A stretch of 64,000 bases of DNA from Paralvinella palmiformis (lineage: Eukaryota; Annelida; Polychaeta; Terebellida; Alvinellidae). Position 1 is the stretch's first letter, and every line of letters begins with the position of its first letter. The notes beneath the pieces were generated by a model. It searched no databases and was not told where the DNA came from. It saw only the letters and a list, made by a program, of their open reading frames with translations. Where the stretch lies: NCBI GenBank assembly GCA_025642065.1, contig JAODUP010000830.1, positions 15,001-79,000 on the forward strand, written 5' to 3'. The position numbers and the translations under genes were made by a program. Positions 24,471-37,700 of the stretch are shown piece after piece.

Positions 24471-25290
24471 TGGCCTGTGCTCACCAAACTTGTTCGGTAT
24501 CCCCAATTTGGTAGAGACAGCGTATGCCAAACAACTGACATCACTTGTTGTCTATCAGTAAATTATTTTCGGCATTTCTTTCCCATACTCTAATAATAAT
24601 TTTCAAAAACACTGGAGAATATGCAATGCTCACTGCGCACAGACACAACACCTGGTATTCTATAATCTCCCCACAAGATCCCCGTGTTGATCATTAATTT
24701 TCAGCACTAAATTTCAAGAAATGCTGTAATTAAATTTTAATTGCTTACACTTGTTTTGTTTGTAACTTTTGCCAAGAAGCCACATTCAGCTAAAAAATTA
24801 TTGAAGTATATAGAATCTGTTTCACCGTTTTGGCACAAAACTACCGGTATACACTATACGAGCAAGTGTTTTTCTCACATAATATATTTACATTTGTCAT
24901 TGTTATTTTTGAAACTCTGGTTTGATAATATTTAACTAACTAAAATTATTTTAATTAAAATTCATTGCTCAAAAGACGGAAATATATTTTTAAGGAAATA
25001 AAACAAATCAATTATCGTGCATAAAAGGGAAGGTCTTCATGATTTATATGTTTAAATACTGCTATAAAGAACATTCGATGTTTTCCAAAATTAGGATTAT
25101 TTACTGGGTAGTTAAACTGTGTACTAATTGTATGTTTTTAATGATGCTACTAATATCGTCCACTTCATTTATACTTTCAGACTAAACAAACTCACCTTTA
25201 TCTGACATTGAAACTTCTGTTTATTTCATTATATAAAACTCCAACTTTTACATCAATTGTAAAATGATTAATTATTGCACAATATACATG

Positions 25291-25323
<33 letters not shown>

Positions 25324-27073
25324 ACATTTTCAAGAATCTTCACTCCTGCTCATAAAAATATATAGTGTTTAGTCTATGTGGTAGTTGGTTGCAATATATA
25401 TATATATATATATTTTCAGGGTATCCATCTGTGCGTATTGTAGTACCATTACTTTTCACACCAATCAGACACATATTGTGCAAGATGATGCTAAGTTACA
25501 CTTCATTCTCATGAAGTAACACAGTGGTGACAAAATTAAGTGAAGAAGATCATAATTTTGATCTCATCTAAATTTAATTAACAAAAACAAATGGTTTCTG
25601 CAACCAATTAACTATAGCTGTATTATGATTATGAAAGACACCATACATTGATGCTCAAATAGTTGTACTGGGATGGCTCTTGGTTATTAAGACTGTCATA
25701 AAAAATAAAAACAATGAAAATGTTAAATTACACAAATAGTTTCTACCATTCCCATGTTATGCTTTTGTCAAAATAATTGCACCAAAAATAATCGCTGCCA
25801 ATGAAACTGGTGCACATATTACTCGAGTGACCCCCTTTACATTCCTTGATGTGGTAAGGGGCCTCGTATGTCTCAGTGATCCAGAGAGCTCTGCCAGCAG
25901 GAGCTTTCATTTCTGTCTGGGACACCCAAGCTGGACTGATCAATGTGTAGAGACTAAACTAATATGGACTATGGGTGAAGTAACCCTAACAGAAACCACG
26001 ATTAGTGAAGCCAGAGGTACGGGGCCACATGGCACACTCTAATATACAACAATACCAAGCATCAACAGCTATTATGGCTACATTACTTGACAATAGTGGC
26101 GTGATTGGTGCTCACCCTGTGATGACTAACCAGACGGTATCTTTCATAGCCACTGCTCGCCCGGCTGTGTAGTAGACAAGCAAACGAAAGAAGATTCGTT
26201 CAACCGTGCTGAAGTCTCCATATATAAGAAAGACTGGCTAAGTGAGATGAATTTGTTCCCAGAGTAGTAAACTACATAAAATAATACCCGATGTGTTGAG
26301 TTTCACTGGACATAAATTATGCTTTAAATAACATTAGTAACTATAAGTTACGTCTTGCTACCTAAATGTAATATCATTAGTAGATTCTGGCAAGCTAACA
26401 CACAGAACAAACTGTGGAATAGGCATTACAAAACATTTGGTATGTTTGTGATCACTGACATCCCGCAAGTCAAGCTTGGTCTGATATGACATAAAATCCC
26501 GATTAAATACACTTCCACAAGATTCCTTTGGCTGCAGACATTACTGATGTTTCTGACTTTCAAACAAGTTCTAAATATACTATTTAGCTGTTTGAATTAT
26601 CAGTTAATTTCTGGCATAAACAGAGTCACTTCCATTAACAGCTGAATGGAATGGTGACTGTGATGGGTGGCCAATGTTTCTGATCTTCTAATTTCAGTTT
26701 TCAGCTTAAATATATAACTTGATAGATAGTTACCAATCACCCTATGCGGTGATCATGGCGATGTGCAGAGGACGATGAATAACAGGAAATAATTCATTAT
26801 CTGCCACCAGGAAAAGATAAAATCAATTTAAAAATGCTGACTCGCATTACAAAGCTTTCTATACACATAACTGAATGTTTAACTGCTAAAATGACTACAG
26901 GCAATTGCCAAATTTTTATAAAATAACATTAATCTGGGGAGATTTATCTTCTGTATATACACAACAATGCAAATTCACTCAATCGTCTGCTAATCATTAA
27001 TATTAGAGAAATGATCACAGTAAAACAAACACAAACATTATGGAACATATCTAAATGCCATACAAATGTTCAG
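24471..27073. other. Intergenic 3' of FBXL4, possible unclassified repeat
   Basis: This region holds TA tracts near 25293-25322 and 25395-25413. A GC-richer block at 25800-26200 (GGGGCCTCGTATGTCTCAGT, AGCTTTCATTTCTGTCTGGG) looks unlike its surroundings and may be an old repeat. FBXL4 3' UTR sequence should lie just below 27074. Confidence 0.45.
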
Positions 27074-30000
27074 TCATTGTGATTGGAAGCTCTTTTTGAT
27101 TGCTACTTTAGGATATGTATTCCTCAGCTCATGCACGGCCAGATTGTCCAAGCCGTGACAAAAAGAGACATCGAAGAAAATTAAGTTTGGACATGCTTCC
27201 AATATACTGGAAATAAAAATAAAGAACAGGAATGGTTAGTTGGAAATTAGAAGAAAAAAAACATGAGTTTTATACTCTGTGTGTGTGTGGTCAGTGGTCT
27301 TTGCAGGTTTGTTTTGGACATGGCACTTCAAATCGTGTATATTGGAATGAACACCTTTTTGACATTTACCAAACAACAGAAATAAGACGAAAGCTTATAC
27401 TTTTGAGCATCTTTTACAGTAACTTCTCTTGTTCCCAGAATGTCCAGTTGTTCCAGCTTCTTACAGTTATTTGCCAAGGCAGTGAGATCCCTATCACACA
27501 CTGTTCTAAAATGATTAATGCAAAACACACAATGTTTTGTATGACATATAACAGTTGACATTAATACAAAGGTGAAATTCATACAAAGTTGATAGTAAAG
27601 GTGACGGTAAAAGAAATTTCACATTTCAAAGTAAATATAATGCAACAAACAATTATTTTATTCCCTATCAGATGCACTACCACACTCAAAACAATTCTAA
27701 TCACTGGCTATCATATTTCCATTAAAATGATCCCAAAATCCTTAATTTCCTAACTTTCACGAGCCATTGCTAGTGTGTACTACACTCGAGTAGGAGTTAT
27801 TGTGTGACGTCATCTTTGCCAAACATCACATTAGTATCACAGCTTGTTTACAAGCGTTCTGACCAGTTGACAGACAAAATGTCAGATTCCGATGAATGTT
27901 TTGACATTCTCGGGGATATTAAGACCTACAGTTTTGAACCACTAGCGAAAAAGGTCACAGTCAGTATTAATTGTGAGGAATTAGCTGCAGCAAGTCCATA
28001 CGTGCACCCAGAGCAGCTACCTGTGCCACCGACACCTAGCACACAACAAGAGATGGATTGGTATGTATTTGTTTGTGTTGGTACATGTATAAATTTAATT
28101 GATAAGTCAACACACTGGGCCTGAATGCGAGTATTTCCCTCCTCCTAGTGCATAACTTCATCTAAAATAAAGTGATATTTGTCTATACACAGGAGCTTGG
28201 TGGATGCATGGGGTTCTCCCATTTGTACCTTATGCTAGTCTATACAGGGATGTGCCACCGACAGTGTGTCTTTTTAGCCATTTTGTTTGTAATTATCGGG
28301 GGTTCTTGTTTCGGGCCAGGTTTTGATGGCACTTACATGTCGTATATAATCATTGGTATTTTATGTATGTTTTTTGCACAATTGTATGCGACACAATACA
28401 TCATTTTATATGTTTAATAAAGACAATGTGTAACACATAACACAGGTTAAACAAAGCCATGGTGGAGTGTTTGGGGGTCTTTGTTTGACAAAGATTCGGA
28501 TGTTTTCCAAAGATTCTCGATTAAAGTTTTGGCCACGTAAGATGCTAGCTAAGGAAGTTTTAAAACCAGTTTCTTTATTTCCAGGCAAACAAATAAAATA
28601 CATCTCTGATTGAAATTTATTTTAATATACAACACTAACATTTTGACTAATTTGGAAAACCTTTTCCTGTGACCTTTAACACAAAGGTTAAATTAATACC
28701 AAAAATACTTTATGTACAGTCTCATTAGTAACAAAGTATATTTGATGAAACACCCTCTCACTAGCATAACCCTATACTGCAAAATTCCAAAAATCTGGGG
28801 TTTACATTTTAAACAGAGATGTTGAAAATTTATAACATTTAACCAAAAGGCTATTTTGAACACACAAGTTACAGGAAGATAGTTAAACTCTTCAGGAAAT
28901 GATATACTACTAAACTTCTAACAATTTTTTTTTCCAAAAAGCAAAAGCTCCTAAATGACAGGTACATTTACTATATGATTTAAATTAAGACGTAGGCACT
29001 TATTATAGTTTCTGATTGGATGACCTGACATTTTAGTGTGGCTTTCAGATGAATAAGAGTCCACGCCAATATTCACCTGCATTGTTAATGCAATTCATAA
29101 AAACTTGATATGAATCTGCTGTCTCAGACTAGCAAGCAATGGAGTTTTTGAAAATTTAATCTGACCAGACTGTACATTTAATTAAAATTTTCTGTCAATA
29201 TGGGACATTCAAACAAAAGGAATAGATCATTGCAACAAGGGATTCTTGCACTCTACAGATGACATCCCCTTATGACAACAGTGCTGACTCACCATTTCAC
29301 ACCATAAAAAATTTCTCCCAAATAACTTTTGATACTACTAACCCATCTTCAAACATGAAGCAAAGACAAACAGCTTGCCTGCCAAATAACCCAGTTATGA
29401 AGATTATTACAATCAGTTAAAATTATAAATATTGAAAGATACCAGAAACACATATTAGGTTAAATGTGGTACAACTATATACACAACAGTATGTGATTCC
29501 ATTCAACCATTGTGATACAATATTTAATGAAATATCATAAAACAAATTGTTTGTGATTATTTTCCATAGCTATCAAAAACAACATCATATGACACCATTT
29601 CTCATACACGACCAATTTATCTCAGCATTTTTCCTACAATCTAGGCTTTGAGGCTTGGCATGACTTGTGCTGAATAAATCAATCTTGTACCCAAAACAAT
29701 GTCATGTGCGTATCTTCTTGTGGCAACAATTATAGAATGTTTTTAAACAACTGATGTTTTTAAGGGGCAGAAAGCAACTCTCTATATTGTTGTGTTATAT
29801 TAATTACTTCATTTTAATATACATGTTAAAAATAACACCTCAAGTTTCTACTGATCCATCACAAGTAATGAAATATTCAAAAATCATTGGCCATAGATTT
29901 CATATTTTAATTTTATTAACAAAAACCTTAGATAACCAAATTAACAACTAGTAGTTCATTGGAAAAATAATGAATCTAATATTGCAGTTCTTAGTCCAGT

Positions 30001-32274
30001 TCATTATCTGGCTAATTGTAATTTAGCTGAGCCAATGGTTCACTCAGCCATCAATAAATACATGGTTCAGCTATTAAACAGTATACACAGGTTATTAGCA
30101 GTCAAAACAAAGGAGTTGATGTAAGCACTACGTTGTGCAGGATCATAATGAAGGTGTAAAGAATAAACTAAGTGATCTGAAGTCATTAGAGCAGAAAAAA
30201 CTAACTTTACATAAAAATGGCAGTTGTTTTACATGGCTTAGCTACCTCAAATAGGGGAGACGCATATGGTCTGTAATTTACTCCTTCACCACAGGGTCTA
30301 ATTCTAAATAAATTTATAATTTACAATAGATGGCATATTCAGTGGAGAATACCTTGCCAGTTGCCCGGTTGGATGAAAAACTCCTCCTACTATAGTGCCA
30401 CAGCCAGGATTCGAACCTCCGACCTCCCACACAGCATGACAACGAGTAAGAAAGTCCCACGCTCTTACCCATTAGGCCATAGACGGGGTACTCATACCCT
30501 ACATATAATGAAAACAATATCTAACTACCTGCTAGCAGTGAGAAAGAGTTTTCTGAGATTTCTGCAATGCTCTGCCAGGTGAATAAAACAGCCTCTGTGT
30601 GAAGACAGACCAGAACTGAAATGTATAAACATTAAGAGTGTTCTATAATTAATATTCATTAAATATCAAGATAGTAAAACTTCATGATTAATATCACCTT
30701 GTATTGTTAAGTATGATCTAAAATCTGAATAACGATGATGACATTTTGGATTACATGGATATATATAATATGGAATTCAATCCACTGGAATTTAAAAAGG
30801 TACAGTGCTGCCAATAAATAATTTAATATGATCACTCAAATTCTAATCCAGATCATCTGCCACCTGTTTGACAAAATAAATCATATTCCACTGACTCAGA
30901 TCTATTACTAAATGTTTGAGAGAACGTGTTCTTCTGGTTAACACTTACTAGTTGTACCACAAAGTAATATGTATACATTTGGTGATCATGTTTTCTCATC
31001 ATATGCCACTAGAATCTGGAAAGCTTTACCATCATCAATTAGATATTTTAAATCAAGGCTTAAAACCTACCATTTTAAATGTTCATATAAGTAGTCTAAA
31101 GTATTAATTTTATTGTCATTATTCCTCTGTGTGCTGGATTTGCATTTATTGCATTAATCCTGCAATATTGTTAAGTGCATTTGAACGTTATTATAGAAAC
31201 TGCAGGACATAAATATCAATTTGATTATTATTAACACATTTATTATAATATTCTAATGTTACAGCTGTATTGTGCATATAATATATACTCGTGTATAAGA
31301 CACACTTCTTATACTCCAAAATTGACGCCAAAACCAAGTGCATCTTATAAGCTGGTCATACTAAAAGGGAAGGTAATATTTGGTGTAATTTAGTGGGAAA
31401 TACAATAATATTATTTTTAACATTAATAATGAATATATTAACAAACAAAAAAAATTAGGTGTGTTTTCTCTGTTGTCATTCAAATCCAAACTTACTTTGA
31501 TGTTTGCCATGATTATTTAATCTGATGCTCTAATTAGTAACCTGATCAGAAAGACTGTGAGCGTGTGTAATTGAATTGAACGGTAAATGAGGCCACGCAA
31601 AGAATCACGATAGAAGCCACATCTAAGGAAAACGATTACAGCAAACACTGTGTTAATTACTTCCGAAGCTGGCACATGGGAACTACTAATAAACTATTTC
31701 AAACAACATTACAGAAATAAACGCACAGCAGCAAGCAACCTGAAGCAGCCGTCGTTACCTATTATCACAGAGTGCATGAAAATGGCCTAGGATTAAATTG
31801 ACCCTGCCATCATTAAGCCGCTACCAAATCATTCAAGAAGTGCTCAATCAGCAATGATTTAGATGGCACGGAAAATAATGTATGAACAGTATGACAAATC
31901 CGACACTGATTCCGACAAAGAAGCCGACGACATGTATGATGACATGATGACGCATGAACAGATACAACAGATGTTCAATGAAGAGAGTGATGATGATGAA
32001 TTTTTAGTTTTTTAATAAATATTATTGATTTTGTATGTCTTATGTTCAACTCCAGGGGGGGGATTTTGGTCTAAAAAGGAGGTGTGTCTTATAAGCGAGT
32101 ACGACTTATACACAAGTATATACTTACCACCAACCAAGATCTAACTCCTCTAAATTTGGACAGCCTGCAGCTAAAGCTATCAGATCATCAGATGTCAAGT
32201 GATGAGCTTTCCATAAATCTATGGATTTAAGCTGCCTTTATGGGAAAAAAGAAAGATCTGTAGGAAAATGTTGA

Positions 32275-32310
<36 letters not shown>

Positions 32311-34749
32311 ACATCTGTTTTTGTGTGTGTGTGTGTGTGTGCATTTTTATGAAAGAGTAATGGAAGTTTCCAAAGAATTTAGGCCAATTACATCATAACC
32401 AGAGTAGATAACTTTGGGTTTCACTTCGATAAGTAATTTGCATAGTCACTAAATTCGGCATCAAATTTGAGACAAATTTAATGTTCTAGCCAGCATTATC
32501 AACTTACTTGCAATGTTCAGCCAATACAGTAACAAGGGGAGAAAAATCTGCTATTCTAATACAGGAACCTATATTTAGGTATTTTAAATCAGGACAATTT
32601 CTGCAATAACAAGCAACAAAACAAACAAGTTAAAAAGAGAAATATATGTATTTGGTATATGACAGAATTATCAATCTGTCAAATATATGTTCTTCTGCTA
32701 GAGTGAGAAATGAAGGGAAATAGTAACAAACTTATTCTTTTTCATAAACATTTTAAATTATCTGATACAAATATTTTGATATGGGTATGTCTCACCAAAC
32801 ATGGGATCAATTCCATTTGGTCAATTCCAATGTCACATCAAATTTATCAATTCTAATTCAATTCCAATTCCAAATTTATCAATTCCAATTCCACTTTACC
32901 TACTCTTTTTTACCTACTACTTGTTACTGTGAGTAAGTACTCTGAGCACCTACTTGGAATACCTACTCAGAACAGTTAATATTCCAAGTAGGATTGTCAT
33001 GGATGAAATATTTCTGAATTAATAAATTAAATGGTAAATTAAGTTGTGGATTTAATTTTTTTGTAGCAAACTTCAATTCCAATTCCACATTTATCAATTC
33101 CAATTGCATTTTTTTTAAAATAAGCAATTCCAAAATTGGAACTGCCCATCAATTGCAATTATCCAATTGAACTGACCCCACGTTTGTGTCTCACATTGCG
33201 TAAAACACTGTTTTGCTACAGTGACTACCGGTATGTTATTTATTGGTAAACAAAATAAAAATATCCACAAAGATTTCTAAAAATAATAATTGATGAATTG
33301 TGATTACAAAATATCAATTTCTCCAAGCAAAGATTTCTGACATGGTATTAAATTGTTAACAAAGCACATGTACTTTAAAATACTATTATACCACCAAATA
33401 AGAAAATATTAAACCAATCCTACCAATAACCCGTAACACCACTTCTTTTAACCTGACTGATTATAATCAGTGGTTTACAAACAAACTATCAAAATACCAG
33501 TTAATTCACTACAATATACTAATATTTATCTTTTAGGCCCTGCACTCTGTATAAAACAGAAACAATATTTAAAAATAGATTAGAATGGGAGGAGAAATAC
33601 TTCTAGGTAAGGACACTTGCTCATTGTCATGGGTAAAGAAGAAACATAGAATTGATTAACTAGTATCAATAAGTAAAACAACCTTATTGACTCAATCACT
33701 AATATTGACATGTAATATATTATATTTATTCATATGCTTGTCCACAATCAAATAATTAGTTTTTAAATGGTTCAGTTGCTAATCTGGCAAACATTTGCTG
33801 GGGGTGCTGTCCCAACTTCCGGGGAGGTCAATGTCTGGTGCACCATCTCCCAGATCTATCTAGACACCAATACATACATGTACAGCCCTTTTCCGAAACT
33901 GATAATAACCTGATACACATTACATGGTACCAGTAAACTCAGCAACTGTATCATGAAAAATCTTCAAACATCAAAAAGGTAAGTTAGAAAGCCATGTAAA
34001 CAAGATGACCAGCCATCATTCACTGCAACAAGTCGTGATAAATGGCTTTGGCAGACATCCATGTATGTGTGGGTTCACGTTTGTCATCTTCGCTGCTCAA
34101 TGTTGACAAGCAGGGAAAACATACCAGTACAAATGAAAATTATGTCTGAATATATATTTTTATACGACCTCTTGCTAAACTTCCCCCGACAGCCCCCAAC
34201 AACACTGAAAACACCTTGTAATAATCTGACAGTTACTCCCAATTATCAAAACTTGTTTGCAATTGACTATTGTTTTTGGATGGAATACCATTGAAGCTAA
34301 TAGAAAATGTTTCAAGTGTATGTCATTGATGTTAACAGGTGATTAATAATTGTAAACAAACATGGCTGTCCGCCATCTCCTGGATTTCTGATATATACCT
34401 TCCATTATAAACAGGGCTGTGGGAATATTCTTAGTAAAACTTTGGTTTTTAGACTCATGGTTTTTTCCAAATGTGAGAAAAAGGGAGATATCTGCCTATA
34501 TATTCCATACTAGATCTAAGTTGTAGGATTTGTATGTTGTTTTCAAAGTCTCCTGTTGGTCAACCTCACTGGATATTGTGAAAACAGTGCTGCACAAGCA
34601 AACAGTTGGGAAAACTACCTGAACTGGCAACAGGCCCATGAGCTGTTTGTGCCAATAACATATTTGGGAGCAGCTTGTTATAATTTGGCATGGGAAAAAG
34701 TAGGCTGCTACACAGTATATTTAAAATGCTTAAATAAAACACCAAATTG

Positions 34750-34793
<44 letters not shown>

Positions 34794-37700
34794 TGTTGGT
34801 GTGTGTGTTGGTGTGTGTGTGTGTTGGTGTGTGTGTGTTGGTGTGTAAAATAATTTATTATATCTTCTGTTATATGTTGTATATCTATATAGGTTTTCTC
34901 ATCAATTGTTATATATTATGTTAGTAGATATTTACACATTGAATTTGTGGACCATTGGTTTCATACGCAATCAACATTGATTTAGTTTAAAATTATAGTA
35001 TTATTAGATCATGCCTATATATCTATTGGTAGCTATTCTGAAGGGTTTCAGTAAGGTAATTGATACAGCTTGTGTGTGTGCAGCTATGCTGTAGTACAAA
35101 CTGACTGGTCAGTGACAGGCCAGTTGGTGCAGTTCAAATTTAAATTGCTGGGCTACAGCTATGATACATTTCTGGGCTATGGCTATGATGAATTATTCAA
35201 ATTTAAACTAACTGGCCATGGATATGCTGCAATACCCAGCCAATATAGTTCAAATTTAAACTAACAGGCCACCGCTACGATGCAATATTCAAATTCAAAT
35301 TGAAAATGGTCACAGCGAATACACAGCAAATATGCAATACAAACTGACCAACTTGCATCAAGCCAGCTGAAGCATAAAGTAAAGTGCAAATGTGAACTGG
35401 TACTTGTGGGCCAGTATAAGAAACATTGCAACACATATTAGATAAATTATCACATTTTGATAATTTTCCAAAACATAAAAAGTATTTTAATAATTATTTA
35501 ATTAATCTTTAAGTTTATCTATATACTGCTCACTCAATAACTCACTTTTTTGGTGTACAACATGAATAGAAAGCCTGCTGCATAGATTAGATAATCTTTA
35601 GCTCAGTAACTCCAAAGAACGTTAAAATGGGTGCAAACAAAAAGTGTAATAAAACGAAAACATTTAACCCAACTTACCTGACAACAATAACTAAGGAATA
35701 TACGTCGACCAATGTTCTATAGAGATTCAAACGTTGAAGATGTGAGAGCTGATAAAGGCTAGTAAAGCCTAAGTCACGTATGTTCTGGCAACAAGACAGA
35801 TCTAAATCTACCAATAACGGGAAATTATAAGCATATGGTGTGGTACTGTTAAACACATTTTATACATGTCCATTACTAAAGTAATATTACTATTTCATCA
35901 CCTAATGGTTATAGATTTATGATTACTGGTAGTAATAAAATTACCTTTACTCAGTTTTTTTTAAAGATGCATTAAGCATACATTACTTAATGATGCTTAA
36001 TTAGGAAAACAACAACTACAACGACATTTCATTATATGAGGATTAAACAATATTTTGAATAACAAGTTATGACAGAATGTATAAATCATATAATACCCAA
36101 AGAAGACATTGATTTAACAGCCATTTCAATTAACCTGACATTAAAATAAACCAAGCTTTCAGTGTATATTTAATATTGTATGACCCTAAACATTTTAAAG
36201 AACAGCTCACCTTCATTTCAAAATTTCAGGACTAATACATATATGGTCATACAAATTATAACTGATGTCAAAACATGAATATGATCAACCACATATTAAA
36301 TAATCCAGTTCAAATTCTTGGTTAATCAAGTACAAATGGTCTGTGGGCGCATTTTGTACCCAAACACAGATCGGATGCTCCTGAAATATGGAGTCACTTA
36401 ATATGAGCTGTTTGTATTACCCAGTTATAACAATGTAAACAAGGAGGCAAGCCAAACATGTATTTCTGGAACAAACATGTATTTATGAGTATTGCACGAT
36501 TGTTGTTCCAAACAACCTGAAACTGAAATGGCTAAAGAAAACCATAATGTGAAATTCCCTAAGCCACTCATTTTGTAGATTTACTTTTTTAATAAGAAAC
36601 ATCTACCCAGCTGTCAGATTTATGTAAATGAACTGAAGAAAATTTTCTCAGCAAAAAGCCACATAGCCGTCAATTTACAGTATTTCTGACATGCACCACT
36701 AAAAGTCTAAATTTAAAAGTTAGAATTGTTAGATGAAGATAGTATTATCTAAAAATATATTTAAACTGAATTTACACAGATTACAATTATATGAACTTGT
36801 TTTCTCCAAAACCCAACTTAGGGGGCGCCTCCCTAGTCTAGCGGTAGTGTGTTGGACTACAGATCACTACCACCCATGTTCAAATCTCGGCGTAGGCATA
36901 TCTGAAGGTTGTTTCGTCTTTGACTTTGCCTCATTACCTTTGAAGGTCGCTCAGCCCATTTAGCCTACCTTGTGCACAAAAGTGGCATTAAAACATCAAT
37001 CATCATCCAAAACTCAATTTTAGCTTAACAATTCTGCTGTGCATATATTATGACATGTTATGAAATATTACGGTTGTAGACATATCATTCTTGTAACGTG
37101 TAAAGCATGGCTCCACTAAAACATGGATGTTGGGGGAACTATAAGCTGTTAACCAGGTTATAGGTGGACTGTGAATCTGAATAAACCATTAATGACCCAA
37201 TCACGATCCAACACTCAACACATAACTGTAGACATGGGCTGATATTGGAGTATTTTGTCCTCAATTAACAGCTGCATCTTTGATTTATTTATTGCAATCA
37301 CAAGTAATATTTCTGTGTTAGACACCTTCATTTAAAGGATATTTTGTGTGATAATTTTATAGTGAATATAGCAAAACATTAATGGAAAATAAGAATCACA
37401 TGGCAAGCAGACCTGCCAATATACTTTTAGATACTCTATACATATACATTTATTGTAACCTTACTGGGACGAGGGCTGCTTACCTTCAAGATTACGACAA
37501 TTATGAGATATCACCTTGACAACATCGCAGTCTATAAATGTACAGTTTGCTAATCTTAATGAAGTTAGTTCTTTACCACAGAGGGTAACAAATCTGTGGA
37601 GTAAAAGCAATACACAAATTAGACAGTGTACAACATATAGTATATGCTGTATATTCTTGATATCATAAAACAAGCAGAACATGCCACTCCTACACCTAAC

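Noticed and set aside
28172..28417. Hydrophobic frame downstream of the P2X7-like exon
   Set aside because: It looks membrane-like but does not continue the cysteine-rich domain, and its first in-frame ATG is at 28208. No support beyond hydrophobicity.
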